Assembly (NCBI RefSeq): GCF_010692725.1
Contig: NZ_JAAFZB010000096.1
Span: 496,001-560,000, forward strand
DNA length: 64,000 nt
Source: Flavihumibacter soli
GTDB lineage: Bacteria > Bacteroidota > Bacteroidia > Sphingobacteriales > Sphingobacteriaceae
Reading direction: 5' to 3'
The position numbers and the translations under genes were made by a program. The notes beneath the pieces are model-generated. The model ran no database searches. It worked only from the letters and a program-made list of their open reading frames with translations, and was not told the DNA's origin. The first letter of the stretch is position 1. The number at the start of each line of letters is the position of its first letter. Shown here piece after piece: positions 26,301 to 34,706 of the stretch.

Positions 26301-26667
26301 CGCGGCTCCAGTCAAATGAAAGGCCTATATTATCCAGTTGTTCACGGTAACGATTGATATTGGTTTCGGTGGTTATTGCCGGGTGCTGCCCCGTCTGTAT
26401 GGCGTATTGCTCAGCCGGAAGGCCAAATGAATCATAACCCATCGGATGCAGTACATTAAAACCCTTAAGGCGCTTGTATCGTGAGAAGATATCAGAAGCT
26501 ATATAGCCCAGCGGATGACCGACATGTAAACCAGCTCCTGAAGGATAAGGAAACATATCGAGTACAAAGTATTTAGGTTTGTCAGAATTATTATCGACTT
26601 TATAAGTTTGGTTTTCGGCCCAGAACTGCTGCCATCTCTTCTCAATATCCCTGAATTGATAATCCAT
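23305..26667 (-). CDS. leuS: Leucyl-tRNA synthetase with extra internal domains
   Basis: This class I synthetase charges tRNA-Leu. The HIGH box PSGAGLHVGHPLG is near residue 42, the editing-domain and catalytic motifs NWCPALGTVLANDEV and GRQRYWGEPVPIYY are present, and the KMSKS box EKMSKSKFN is in the C-terminal half. At 1120 aa it is roughly 180 residues longer than usual. One extra block of about 120 residues (about 535-660, DNA 24680-25060) sits between KYLPTDRGEPPLARAEYW and the TMPGWAGSSWYWLRYM motif. It reads like a DUF559/Vsr-type nuclease fold (YKIGDYRFDFFVEENN, then FELAF, then RKEYLQYFNYHFVPI). A second extra stretch lies near residues 765-850. The middle of the gene is clearly more AT-rich than both ends. 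The frame is open throughout, so this should be the working LeuRS. Confidence 0.95.
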   Translation of the reverse strand: MDYQFRDIEKRWQQFWAENQTYKVDNNSDKPKYFVLDMFPYPSGAGLHVGHPLGYIASDIFSRYKRLKGFNVLHPMGYDSFGLPAEQYAIQTGQHPAITTETNINRYREQLDNIGLSFDWSREVRTSDPDYYKWTQWIFIQLFNSWYNIETDRAEKIDSLISKFKRGGNSHVKAMSDDDVPLFDAQQWSQKSEKEKQEVLLKYRLTYRRESTVNWCPALGTVLANDEVKEGFSERGGYPVEQKKMMQWSMRITAYAERLLQGLNVIDWPEPLKEMQRNWIGKSVGAMVQFKVQNSNSKIEVFTTRVDTIYGVSFLVLAPEHELVQELTKLEHSKEVLNYISQAKKKSELDRMADTKSVSGAFTGTYAIHPLTGRNIPIWIADYVLAGYGTGAVMAVPSGDQRDWLFARMFDLPIPAISDIQQNLDQEADASKEGRYINSELINGLTYSEATEVIIQRLEELGVGKARINFRLRDAIFGRQRYWGEPVPIYYKDGIPYTINEKDLPLVLPQVDKYLPTDRGEPPLARAEYWKFDPIENKRFSTLSKGPESSEDVSIILNLASRRLMPILSSRFKTIRQEYKIGDYRFDFFVEENNVGIAFELAFPIKNRQKNTLRKEYLQYFNYHFVPILLEELFEQDFEKKLRRKIEEILVKPQLSFALNYNYQNKFEYELSTMPGWAGSSWYWLRYMASKSERKGNTFVPNKSMQYWRDVDLYIGGSEHATGHLLYSRFWNMFLKDLGYVVEEEPFKKLINQGMIQGRSNLVYRLNYTLVPKTEFADLDKEVDWHNHYINRLPLIFLSKELVYKVGTDEEYLKKLETKINSYDLKAELNELGGKILLNLRPENIISKIHVDVNIVENDILNFEKFRNWRPELHNAIFLSERGKYLCGHEVEKMSKSKFNVVNPDDIIEKYGADTLRLYEMFLGPLEQSKPWNTNGIEGVFKFLRKFWKLFHNDEFTFNVSDEKATKAELKALHKIIKKVEEDIERFSFNTSVSSFMICVNELTDLKCNKRSILQELVIVVHPYAPHITEELWTLLGNEQGTLSFAPYPVFNPEYLVENEFAYPISVNGKMRMNLNIALNLEQAEVEKLVLENDHVRQYLDGKNPKKIVFVKGKIVNIVV
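25772..25804. repeat. Simple Bacteroidota-type repeat within leuS
   Basis: The stretch is built from TTTTGAACTTTGAATT-like words and is translated in leuS as the short segment FKVQNSNSKIE, just before VFTTRVDT. The same kind of words occur in intergenic repeats of related genomes, so this looks like a repeat absorbed into the coding frame. Confidence 0.45.
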
Positions 26668-26848
26668 TACGCTTTTTTAATAAGCTGCGAAAATACTAAA
26701 ATCAAAACATTTATTTCAGCAACGCATTTCCCTGGTTTAGGATTCTCCGGGCTTTAACATAATTTAACAGCGTATATGCGACACTTAGCCTATAAATATT
26801 TACGTTTATAGTCTGAAATCTTTATTTTCGCATTCTTAAAACGGTAAT

Positions 26849-27727
26849 ATGGAAGAATTTGAAGGCAGCGCATCCGCAAAAAAGACAAAGACCATTTATA
26901 TTTCCACAGTCATCAGTATCGCTTTGGTTTTGCTGATGACCGGTCTGCTTGGGCTGATACTTGTGCATGCAAAGAACCTGTCGAATTATGTGAAGGAAAA
27001 CATCGTTTTGAACATCATCGTTAATGATGGTGCGAAGGAAGTGGATATCAGGGCTCTTCAGAAACAACTCGACGCGAATCCATATGTGTTAAAAACCCAG
27101 TATGTAAGCAAGGAACTTGCGGCCAGGAATTTAACGAAGGAAATGGGCGAAGACTTTGTAGACTTTCTTGGTTATAACCCCTTACTGTCGTCCATTGACA
27201 TTTATATGAAGGCCGAATATGCCAACAATGACAGTATTAATGCCTTTACCAAACAACTGAGCAAAAATCCGCTCATCAAGGAAGTGATCTATCAGAAATC
27301 TCTGATTGATATGGTTAATCAGAATATCCGGGGAATCGGACTGGTGATACTGGCTTTCGCTTTTATCTTACTGATCATAGCTATCGCGCTGATCAACAAC
27401 ACTATTCGCCTCGCCATTTATTCGCAGCGTTTTTTAATAAAAAGTATGCAGCTGGTTGGTGCTACCAAGAACTTTATACGTGGTCCTTTTATGACCTATG
27501 GCATATTACATGGCTTCCTTGCCGGGCTGATTGCCATCATACTATTGCTTGGCATTTTATACTTGGCTCAGCAACAAGTTCCGGAAATCTTACTTCTCCG
27601 TAACTGGTTTGAGTTTAGTCTTGTTTTCGCTGGTGTTATTGGCATAGGTATCCTTATTTCAGGATTAAGCACCTATTTCGCAGTCAGCAAGTTCCTCCGT
27701 TTAAAAATTTACGACCTTTACAGATAA
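26849..27727 (+). CDS. ftsX: Cell division protein FtsX
   Basis: FtsX is the permease-like partner of the ATPase FtsE and relays signals to peptidoglycan hydrolases during division. The 292-aa protein has an N-terminal helix (about residues 20-42) and an extracytoplasmic domain with VVNDGAKEVDIRALQKQLD-like sequence. Three C-terminal helices follow, with the conserved RLAIYSQRFLIKSMQLVGAT loop. FtsE is not adjacent, which is normal in this phylum. Its stop overlaps the start of the DUF3098 gene by one base, and the run continues with uppP, truB and ribF. Confidence 0.94.
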   Translation: MEEFEGSASAKKTKTIYISTVISIALVLLMTGLLGLILVHAKNLSNYVKENIVLNIIVNDGAKEVDIRALQKQLDANPYVLKTQYVSKELAARNLTKEMGEDFVDFLGYNPLLSSIDIYMKAEYANNDSINAFTKQLSKNPLIKEVIYQKSLIDMVNQNIRGIGLVILAFAFILLIIAIALINNTIRLAIYSQRFLIKSMQLVGATKNFIRGPFMTYGILHGFLAGLIAIILLLGILYLAQQQVPEILLLRNWFEFSLVFAGVIGIGILISGLSTYFAVSKFLRLKIYDLYR

Positions 27728-27960
27728 TGGCACAAAAAAACATTGAAAATAGCGACAAGCCTCACGAAGATTTCGTTTTCGGCAAAGTCAACTACCGTTA
27801 CATGCTTATAAGCATTGCAATTGTTGTTTTGGGTTTTATCCTCATGATCGGTGAAACAGATATTTACGATTTTCGCAAGACTGTCTTAGCTCCAATGGTT
27901 GTGTTAGCCGGGTTTGCTTTTGGCTTCTTTGCAATTCTGAAGAAACACCGGACTAACTAA
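27727..27960 (+). CDS. DUF3098 small membrane protein
   Basis: This 77-aa protein has two hydrophobic helices (about residues 27-43 and 53-70) after a short acidic N-terminus with FVFGKVNYRYMLISI, the DUF3098 signature. It is coupled to ftsX by a TAATG overlap and lies 6 bp before uppP. It is conserved at this place in Bacteroidota, so a role with FtsX or in envelope work is plausible but unproven. Confidence 0.88.
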   Translation: MAQKNIENSDKPHEDFVFGKVNYRYMLISIAIVVLGFILMIGETDIYDFRKTVLAPMVVLAGFAFGFFAILKKHRTN

Positions 27961-27966
27961 TCCCTG

Positions 27967-28761
27967 ATGAATTTTTTGCACGCAATCATTCTGGCCATCA
28001 TTGAGGGCCTGACTGAGTTTTTGCCTGTTTCATCGACCGGGCATATGATCATCGGCTCGTCCATGATGGGCATCCAATCACTTGAATTTGTCAAACTTTT
28101 CACTGTTGCTATTCAGTTTGGTGCGATATTATCTGTGGTAGTATTATACTTTAAGCGTTTTTTCCGAAGCATCGACTTCTATTTTAAGTTGCTGGTGGCC
28201 TTCATTCCTGCTATCATATTTGGGTTGCTATTTAAGGATTTGATTGATGGTTTCCTGGAAAACCCTCTTGTAGTAGCAATTTCACTGGTAGCAGGCGGCA
28301 TCGTATTACTGTTTGTAGATAAATGGTTTGGCAACGCTGATACAGATGACTCAGATGAGATCGGTTACCTGACCGCTCTTAAGATCGGTTTTTTTCAGTG
28401 TATCTCGATGATACCCGGCGTTTCCAGGTCAGCAGCTACCATCATTGGAGGTATGTCTCAGAAAATGACCCGTAAAGCGGCGGCCGAATTCTCATTCTTC
28501 CTTGCGGTTCCTACGATGTTCGGGGCTACAGTAAAGAAGATCTACGATTTCTATAAAGATGGCTATACGATCACGAACGAGGAGATGCAGCTCCTGGCAG
28601 TTGGAAACATTGTGGCTTTCATTGTTGCTATGATTGCCATTAAGTACTTTATTACATACTTACAGAAACATGGCTTCAGAATGTTTGGATGGTATCGAAT
28701 AGTGGTGGGTGTAATTATCCTGGTGTTGCTATTAGCAGGATATGATTTGAAAGTTATCTGA
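27967..28761 (+). CDS. uppP: Undecaprenyl-diphosphatase UppP (BacA)
   Basis: UppP dephosphorylates undecaprenyl diphosphate to recycle the lipid carrier of peptidoglycan synthesis. The 264-aa polytopic protein has both signature motifs: [16 protein letters not shown] near residue 13 and the [13 protein letters not shown] segment near residue 150. Its stop overlaps the start of truB by one base, so translation is coupled. Confidence 0.96.
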   Translation: MNFLHAIILAIIEGLTEFLPVSSTGHMIIGSSMMGIQSLEFVKLFTVAIQFGAILSVVVLYFKRFFRSIDFYFKLLVAFIPAIIFGLLFKDLIDGFLENPLVVAISLVAGGIVLLFVDKWFGNADTDDSDEIGYLTALKIGFFQCISMIPGVSRSAATIIGGMSQKMTRKAAAEFSFFLAVPTMFGATVKKIYDFYKDGYTITNEEMQLLAVGNIVAFIVAMIAIKYFITYLQKHGFRMFGWYRIVVGVIILVLLLAGYDLKVI

Positions 28762-29495
28762 TGAATGAAGACTCTATAAAGAAATTTCCGGAATTCAATT
28801 TTGCGGAGGGTGAGCTCCTGCTCATCAACAAACCTTATAAATGGACCAGTTTTGATGTTGTAGGTAAAATCCGCAACTCTTTTAAGCCCCTTAAACTTAA
28901 GGTGGGACATGCGGGAACCCTTGATCCGCTGGCTACCGGACTGCTGATCATCTGTACCGGTAAACTCACAAAAAAGATCGACGAATACCAGGCCCAGGAA
29001 AAAGAGTATACCGGAACACTTTATCTTGGAGCGGTGACTCCCTCTTATGACCTGGAAACAGAGATAACAGACACCTTCGACATCAGCCATATCACGGAGC
29101 ACGAGATCCGTGAGAATTGCAAGCAGTTTATTGGTGAGATAAGTCAGGTTCCGCCTGCACACTCTGCTGTTAAAGTTGGCGGCGAACGTCTTTATATGAA
29201 GGCGCGACGTGGCGAGAGTTTTGAAGCTAAAACCCGCCAGGTATCGATCAGCGAATTTGAGATAACCCGCATCGATCTTCCTGAAATAGATTTCCGGGTA
29301 GTCTGCAGCAAAGGAACCTATATTCGTTCTTTAGTATATGACTTTGGGAGAGCCCTTAACAATGGCGCTTATCTTGCAAAACTTCGTCGTACACGCAGCG
29401 GCGATTTTCATGTCGACCATGCATATGGCGTGATGGAACTGGTTAATCATATTAAAAGCCTCAGGGAAAAAGAAGAGACGGAGCCTGGAGAGTAA
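28761..29495 (+). CDS. truB: tRNA pseudouridine(55) synthase TruB
   Basis: TruB makes pseudouridine 55 in the T-loop of tRNAs. The 244-aa protein has the catalytic motif KVGHAGTLDPLATGLL with its aspartate near residue 57, the FIGEISQVPPAHSAVKVGGERLY segment, and the VVCSKGTYIRSLVYDFG motif. The C-terminal domain is short. It is coupled to uppP upstream and followed by ribF after 58 bp. Confidence 0.96.
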   Translation: MNEDSIKKFPEFNFAEGELLLINKPYKWTSFDVVGKIRNSFKPLKLKVGHAGTLDPLATGLLIICTGKLTKKIDEYQAQEKEYTGTLYLGAVTPSYDLETEITDTFDISHITEHEIRENCKQFIGEISQVPPAHSAVKVGGERLYMKARRGESFEAKTRQVSISEFEITRIDLPEIDFRVVCSKGTYIRSLVYDFGRALNNGAYLAKLRRTRSGDFHVDHAYGVMELVNHIKSLREKEETEPGE

Positions 29496-29553
29496 TTAGT
29501 CCGCCTTAATTTTTTATGGAATTTGAAAAGCGTAATTTCACGCTTCCCAGCAA

Positions 29554-30570
29554 ATGAAAATATATAACCATATTGACGAATTTACCCGGTTAGATAATGC
29601 GGTGGTCACTATCGGCACATTTGACGGGGTACATGTCGGCCACCAGAAGATCATTAACCGTCTTTTGGAGATCACAGATCAGACAGGTGGTGAGAGCGTC
29701 ATATTAACTTTCTTCCCGCATCCGCGTATGATCCTTCATCCGGAAGATGTGAATTTAAAACTCATCAGCACGATGAGCGAAAAAGCCTCCCTGCTGGAGG
29801 AAGCCGGTGTGGATCATCTGATCATTACCCCCTTTACACGTGATTTTTCTAACCTCTCCCCGCAGGAGTATATTAAGGACTTTCTCGTAGAACGTATAGG
29901 CACCAGCCGGATAGTAATAGGTTACGATCATCGATTCGGAAAAGACCGCTCGGGCGGCCTGGAACATTTGCAGCAATATTCAAGGGACTATGGATACCAG
30001 GTGGAGGAAATTCCGGAACAGGATATTCACGATGTTGCAGTCAGTTCCACAAAGATCAGGCAGGCGATCCTTATCGGCGACATCGAAACAGCAAATGATT
30101 TTCTTGGTCACAACTTCAGGATCACCGGCAAAGTGATCCGCGGGGATCAGATAGGTCGTCAGATAGGTTTCCCCACCGCAAATTTGTTTGTTCAAGAGGC
30201 TTATAAACTGATTCCCTCCGATGGGATATACGCGGTTAGGGTAGAAATGATAGAAGGTGGGAAGGTGGAAGGTGGGAAGGCTGAAGGCGGGAAGGTAGAT
30301 GAGCAGGGTTCATTTCTCGAATCTCAAATCTCAAATCTCAAATTTCCTTTAAATGGTATGGCCTATATCGGTCACAGGCCAACGGTCAATGGAATGACAC
30401 GAAATATCGAGGTTAATATCTTTGATTTTAACCAGGACATTTATGGCCAAACTATTCGTCTTCATTTTCTTGATTTCATAAGATCTGACCAGAAGTTTGA
30501 TTCACTCGAAGAATTAACCGAGCAACTAAAAAAGGACGAGATCGCGGTAAGGCGGTTTAGTTCTTATTAA
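29554..30570 (+). CDS. ribF: Bifunctional riboflavin kinase/FAD synthetase RibF
   Basis: RibF converts riboflavin to FMN and FAD. The N-terminal nucleotidyltransferase domain has GTFDGVHVGHQKII near residue 22, then FFPHPRMILHP, and IVIGYDHRFGKDRSG. The C-terminal kinase domain shows IGRQIGFPTANLF near residue 208 and the GMAYIGHRPTVNG motif near residue 269. The protein is 338 aa, longer than usual because about 35 low-complexity residues (about 232-267) split the kinase domain between YAVRVEM and NGMAYIG. The insert is made of Gly/Lys/Glu repeats and is encoded by simple DNA repeats. Because it sits in a surface loop before the conserved motif, the enzyme probably still works. Confidence 0.95.
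   Translation: MKIYNHIDEFTRLDNAVVTIGTFDGVHVGHQKIINRLLEITDQTGGESVILTFFPHPRMILHPEDVNLKLISTMSEKASLLEEAGVDHLIITPFTRDFSNLSPQEYIKDFLVERIGTSRIVIGYDHRFGKDRSGGLEHLQQYSRDYGYQVEEIPEQDIHDVAVSSTKIRQAILIGDIETANDFLGHNFRITGKVIRGDQIGRQIGFPTANLFVQEAYKLIPSDGIYAVRVEMIEGGKVEGGKAEGGKVDEQGSFLESQISNLKFPLNGMAYIGHRPTVNGMTRNIEVNIFDFNQDIYGQTIRLHFLDFIRSDQKFDSLEELTEQLKKDEIAVRRFSSY
30256..30345. repeat. Simple repeats translated in frame within ribF
   Basis: Positions 30256-30297 are near-identical units of GGTGGGAAGGTGGAA type. Positions 30318-30345 are three to four copies of the 8-mer ATCTCAAA. Both are repeat types that I associate with intergenic DNA in this phylum, yet here they keep the ribF frame open and encode GGKVEGGKAEGGK and SQISNLKF. 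Confidence 0.8.
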
Positions 30571-30725
30571 CAGCGTGGAATTCTTATTCCCCTTCGGGAC
30601 CAAAGGTATTATTGCATTAGTCACTGCGTGATAAGTCCGAATTTTTATTACAATGTTTTATAATATCTTGCGTTCCGGCAAACAGCAAGATTTTATGAGA
30701 AACTCGAGTCACCTGAATTACTGGA

Positions 30726-31793
30726 TTGTCTCTTAAGTATATTAAATTGGGAAAATTAAATCTTGATCAGCAGGAAAGTGAATTCCTTGAAAGAAGCATC
30801 CGTTATTGGGAAACCGAGGGCTTGCTGGACAAAACAACGGCTGACAATCTACGGGACACTATCGAGATTAAAGGATTCGACTGGCGTCGTCTGGCCCAAT
30901 ACTCCTTCTGGGTTGCCCTCGCCTGCGGAATCATCGCCATTGCTTCACTGATTATCGATGATAACGTGATCAAATGGCTTGAAAAGCTTTATGATACACC
31001 CGATATATTAATCAGTATTATTTCCGGTGGCCTGGCAGCACTCTTTTTTTATATCGGGAACAAAAAGAAGAAGGAAAACCCGGAAAGGATATTCAGCAAT
31101 GAAGCATTGATATTCCTGGGTGTTCTTTTTACCGCCAGTTGCATTGCCTTTTTGGGAAAAACCTTCGACAAGGGGACAGGCCACTTTTCAATCTTATTTT
31201 TGATATCTGTCCTGGTATATGGCTTTCTTGCCCGTCAGTTCAAATCAAGACTGATCTGGGCTTTTGCGCTTATTTCCCTGGGAAGCTGGTTTGGCACCGA
31301 AACCGGCTATCAAACCGACTGGGCAGACTACTTTCTCGGAATGAACTATCCTTTGAGATTTGTATTCTTCGGCGCATTACTGGTTGCTTTCAGCTTTCTG
31401 ATGCGCAGAATGCGTAAGCTGGAGTTCTTTCGGGAACTTACCTATATCATCGGATTTATGTACCTGTTCCTGTCGCTGTGGCTTTTATCCATATTCGGAA
31501 ACTTCGGCACGCTGGAAGACTGGTTTAAGGTTAAGCAACCGGAACTCTTTTACTGGGGGATCATCTCTATACTGATCACTCTTGCGGTCACCTTTTACGG
31601 GCTTCGCAGAAAGGACGAAATAGCCCGTGAATTCGGAATCACATTTCTCCTCATCAATCTCTACACGAAATATTTCGAGTACCTCTGGGACATTACGGAT
31701 AAAACCATTTTCTTTATGATCCTGGCAGTTTCCTTCTGGCTTCTGGGCAGAAAAGCGGAAAAGATCTGGAACCTTGAATTTCTTAAAAAGTGA
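30726..31793 (+). CDS. DUF2157-like polytopic membrane protein
   Basis: The 355-aa protein opens with a soluble helical segment (LDQQESEFLERSIRYWETEGLLDKTT, residues 14-40), typical of the DUF2157 N-terminus. About nine transmembrane helices follow from residue 62 on. The frame starts with TTG at 30726; no ATG lies near enough to replace it without losing the conserved helical segment. It follows ribF by 155 bp and is not obviously part of that operon. The function of this family is unknown. Confidence 0.8.
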   Translation: MSLKYIKLGKLNLDQQESEFLERSIRYWETEGLLDKTTADNLRDTIEIKGFDWRRLAQYSFWVALACGIIAIASLIIDDNVIKWLEKLYDTPDILISIISGGLAALFFYIGNKKKKENPERIFSNEALIFLGVLFTASCIAFLGKTFDKGTGHFSILFLISVLVYGFLARQFKSRLIWAFALISLGSWFGTETGYQTDWADYFLGMNYPLRFVFFGALLVAFSFLMRRMRKLEFFRELTYIIGFMYLFLSLWLLSIFGNFGTLEDWFKVKQPELFYWGIISILITLAVTFYGLRRKDEIAREFGITFLLINLYTKYFEYLWDITDKTIFFMILAVSFWLLGRKAEKIWNLEFLKK

Positions 31794-31910
31794 GATTATA
31801 GATGCTGCATCACCAACCTGGCAATGTGATAGATCCGAGCAGTAAGAGTAAAAGAAAGGCCGGCTCCATTATGGATGTCGGCCCTGATGATATAGTCGAA
31901 CTCGTTTATA

Positions 31911-32330
31911 CTATTCGTTAAGTAAGATAGAGTAGGTAATATCTACGCCGCCAGCAGCAAGCATATCATGTACTGAGCAGTACTTTTTAACTGCAAGTTC
32001 CGCAGCTCTTTCTGCCTTAGTCTGATCGATGTCGCCTTTAAGTTTAATCGTCAGGTGTATCGAAGTAAACACCTGGGGGATTTTGTCTGTCCTGACTCCC
32101 TCGGCTATTATTGACATATCTTCTATAATTTGCCTTTGTTTCCGGAGTATTTGGACAAGGTCCAGCGAAGTGCAGGAAGCCAGTGCCATCAGTACCAATT
32201 CCATTGGACGAACTCCCTGACCATGGCCACCCATGGCCGGTGAGCCTTCAATCTGGACTTTTACTTTACTGGAAGAAGCGCTTGCCTCAAAATGAACGGC
32301 GTCGTTAATGCGTGTTATTTCTATTTTCAT
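31911..32330 (-). CDS. OsmC/Ohr family protein
   Basis: ATG 32330 (MKIEITRINDAVHFEASAS) gives 139 aa; a longer frame to 32354 is not supported. OsmC/Ohr proteins are small cytoplasmic peroxidases that reduce organic hydroperoxides with two cysteines. Both are visible: LASCTSLD near residue 58 and VKKYCSVH near residue 119. The GQGVRPMELVLMALASC segment is typical. It is downstream of cysN after 122 bp of repeat-rich DNA, so it may be the tail of the sulfur operon or separate. It resembles the YhfA-like OsmC branch more than Ohr. Confidence 0.92.
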   Translation of the reverse strand: MKIEITRINDAVHFEASASSSKVKVQIEGSPAMGGHGQGVRPMELVLMALASCTSLDLVQILRKQRQIIEDMSIIAEGVRTDKIPQVFTSIHLTIKLKGDIDQTKAERAAELAVKKYCSVHDMLAAGGVDITYSILLNE

Positions 32331-32339
32331 CGTAATTCG

Positions 32340-32455
32340 GGGAGTAAGGAGCAAAGAACAAAGATTAAAGAATTAAGTCATTATTCCTTGTTCTTTTATC
32401 CTTGTTCAATCCTTTAATCCTTCTTCCTTGCTCTTTGTTCCTTGTTCTTTGATTA
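32340..32455. repeat. Imperfect inverted, word-like intergenic repeat between cysN and the OsmC gene
   Basis: The left part is made of words such as GGAGCAAAGAACAAAGA (about 32347-32370). The right part (about 32385-32452) has the complementary words CCTTGTTC, CTTTAATCC and CTCTTTGTTCC repeated several times. The two halves form an imperfect palindrome. A related fragment lies between cysD and cysH. Confidence 0.7.
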
Positions 32456-33703
32456 TTCTACCGCCGCTCTGAACATCAGAGCACCGACGGTAAGATTGGT
32501 ACGGCTATCGACTAAAATAGCGCCACCATTCGCCTTATTCTCATGATATAGATCAAAAGCTAACTCACCTGCAGTCTTAACAACAACTCTTCCGATATCA
32601 TTTAACTGGAACGTTTCAGCCTGAACCTTTTCAAGCGTGTTAATATTAACCCTATGCAATACTTCCTGAACTTTGCACCTGGTGACCTTACTGTTATGCT
32701 GAATCAGGTAAGTCACGGTAAGATCCAGGGGCCGTGTATCCATCCAGCAGAGATCAGCTTCGATAATATTGGAAAGCTTCGGCTGATGGAGCGAGTTAAC
32801 GATCAGGTCTCCGCGACTGACATCCACATTGTCCTTTAAATGAATGGTCACTGACCTGCCGGTCCCTGTTTCCTGCAACTCTGTTTCATCGGCTTCAATC
32901 CGGCTAATAGACGAACTAATACCGGATGGCAAAACGGTGACGCGGTCATTAAGGTGGAAATTCCCGCTTAATACCCGACCGGCATAGCCGCGGTAATCAT
33001 GAAGATCATCGGTCTGCGGCCTGATCACCCACTGCACGGGCATTCTTGCCTGCTGAGGGTTATCATCCTGAAGTAAGGAAACCGTCTCAAGGTGATCAAG
33101 CAGACTCTTGCCGTTATACCAACTCATTTTTTCGGACGGGTTAACGACGTTATCTCCTTTAAGTGCGCTTACGGGAATATAGGTCACGTCATGAACATTC
33201 AGGTTATTGGCAATGACCGAATAATCTTGTCTTATCTTTTCAAAAATCTCTTCATCATAACCGACCATATCCATTTTATTGATACAAACGACCACGTGCT
33301 TCAGCTCAAGGAGTGACACAATAAAGGAATGCCGGATAGTTTGCTCGACTACTCCATTCCGGGCATCAACCAGTATGATCGCAAGATTTGAATTAGAAGC
33401 CCCGGTTACCATATTCCGGGTATATTGGATGTGCCCTGGAGTATCGGCAATAATGAATTTGCGTTTATCTGTTTGAAAATATTTATATGCAACATCAATG
33501 GTTATCCCCTGTTCACGCTCGGCTTTAAGCCCGTCTGTCAGAATGGCCAGGTCGATCGTGCCGTCATCATTCTTGCGATTTGAACGCTGTAAAGCTTCTA
33601 GCTGATCAGCGAGTATGGACTCACTGTCATATAGAAGGCGTCCTATCAGCGTGCTCTTACCGTCATCAACACTTCCAGCTGTAAAAAATTTAAGTAGATC
33701 CAT
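32453..33703 (-). CDS. cysN: Sulfate adenylyltransferase GTPase subunit CysN
   Basis: With CysD it makes APS from sulfate and ATP, using GTP hydrolysis to drive the reaction. The 416-aa protein has the GTPase motifs GSVDDGKSTLIGRLL at residue 10, DTPGHIQYTRNMVTGAS near residue 91 and NKMD near residue 145, followed by two beta-barrel domains. There is no C-terminal APS kinase domain. Its ATG overlaps the TAA of cysD by one base, so the subunits are translationally coupled. Confidence 0.96.
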   Translation of the reverse strand: MDLLKFFTAGSVDDGKSTLIGRLLYDSESILADQLEALQRSNRKNDDGTIDLAILTDGLKAEREQGITIDVAYKYFQTDKRKFIIADTPGHIQYTRNMVTGASNSNLAIILVDARNGVVEQTIRHSFIVSLLELKHVVVCINKMDMVGYDEEIFEKIRQDYSVIANNLNVHDVTYIPVSALKGDNVVNPSEKMSWYNGKSLLDHLETVSLLQDDNPQQARMPVQWVIRPQTDDLHDYRGYAGRVLSGNFHLNDRVTVLPSGISSSISRIEADETELQETGTGRSVTIHLKDNVDVSRGDLIVNSLHQPKLSNIIEADLCWMDTRPLDLTVTYLIQHNSKVTRCKVQEVLHRVNINTLEKVQAETFQLNDIGRVVVKTAGELAFDLYHENKANGGAILVDSRTNLTVGALMFRAAVE

Positions 33704-34650
33704 TAAAAATATCCTCCTTTTTTGCGGTCTTCCATGGCAGCCTCGGAAACCTTGTCGTCCATGCGGGCACCTCGTTCTGAAATTTTGGAAGCCCTGATTT
33801 CTTCAATTATATCGTCTATCTGGTCAGCGTCTGATTCAATAGCTGCCGTGCAGGTCATATCTCCTACGGTTCTGAACCGAACCTTCTTCCGCGAAATTAT
33901 ATCCAGGTGATCCATGTTCAAATGATCAGCCGCCGCCATTATCTGTCCGTTACGGGTAATGACATCCCGTTCGTGTGCAAAGTAAATGGTGGGTAGTGGG
34001 ATTTTTTCCCTCCGGATATAGTTCCATACATCCAGTTCAGTCCAGTTACTGATCGGAAATACACGCACGTTCTCGCCTTTATGAATCCGGCCATTGTAGA
34101 TGTTCCATAGCTCCGGCCGCTGCCGCTTCGGGTCCCACTGGCCGAATTCATCCCTCACTGAAAATATCCGCTCCTTGGCTCTCGCTTTTTCCTCATCCCG
34201 CCGGGCTCCGCCAATGCAGGCATCAAAACCGTTTTCTGCAATAGTGTCCAGTAAGGTTATTGTCTGCAAGGCATTCCGGCTTGCATTCTTGCCTTTCTGT
34301 TCAATCACTTTACCCTGGTCAATAGAGTCCTGCACATATCCAACGATTAACTTTTCGTTTATCCGTGCAATCATGTCATCCCGGTACTCTATTGTCTCCG
34401 GAAAATTATGACCGGTGTCAATATGCACCAGGGGAAAGGGGAATTTACCCGGACGAAAGGCCTTCTCCGCAAGGCGAACCAGGGTGATGGAATCTTTACC
34501 GCCTGAAAACAACAAGGCAGGCTTTTCAAACTGGCCGGCTACTTCCCGCAATATGTAAATAGCCTCTGCTTCAAGCTGATCTAAATAATCGGTATCCTGT
34601 TTGTTCATTGGTCTGGCGATATTAGGTGTGGAATATGTTATTTCAGACAT
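33703..34650 (-). CDS. cysD: Sulfate adenylyltransferase subunit CysD
   Basis: CysD is the catalytic ATP-pyrophosphatase-type subunit that forms APS. ATG 34650 (MSEITYSTPNIARPMNKQD) gives 315 aa; starts at 34671 or 34608 are possible. The PP-loop LLFSGGKDSITLVRLAEKAF is near residue 45, and FPLVHIDTGHNFPETIEYRD and FPISNWTELDVWNYIRRE follow. The C-terminus ends with the conserved region up to DRKKGGYF. It lies between cysH and cysN in the sulfate-assimilation operon. Confidence 0.95.
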   Translation of the reverse strand: MSEITYSTPNIARPMNKQDTDYLDQLEAEAIYILREVAGQFEKPALLFSGGKDSITLVRLAEKAFRPGKFPFPLVHIDTGHNFPETIEYRDDMIARINEKLIVGYVQDSIDQGKVIEQKGKNASRNALQTITLLDTIAENGFDACIGGARRDEEKARAKERIFSVRDEFGQWDPKRQRPELWNIYNGRIHKGENVRVFPISNWTELDVWNYIRREKIPLPTIYFAHERDVITRNGQIMAAADHLNMDHLDIISRKKVRFRTVGDMTCTAAIESDADQIDDIIEEIRASKISERGARMDDKVSEAAMEDRKKGGYF

Positions 34651-34655
34651 AGGTA

Positions 34656-34706
34656 TATTTATTATGAACAAGAGCTCTTAATCCTTGTTCCCTCCTCTTT
34701 AATTCG
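34656..34706. repeat. Short word-like repeat between cysD and cysH
   Basis: The gap contains CTTAATCCTTGTTCC and CCTCTTTAATTC, the same words as in the larger repeat at 32340-32455 about 2.3 kb away. This suggests the same repeat family inserted twice in one operon. It looks like a fragment only. Confidence 0.5.

Noticed and set aside
30694-30735. Leader peptide before the DUF2157-like gene (MRNSSHLNYWIVS)
   Set aside because: It has no amino-acid bias, no following hairpin, and the membrane protein is not biosynthetic; a chance ORF is more likely.
31820-31900. Terminator with GGCCG/CGGCC arms between the DUF2157-like and OsmC genes
   Set aside because: The stem is only 5 bp with a long loop and no T-run on either strand.
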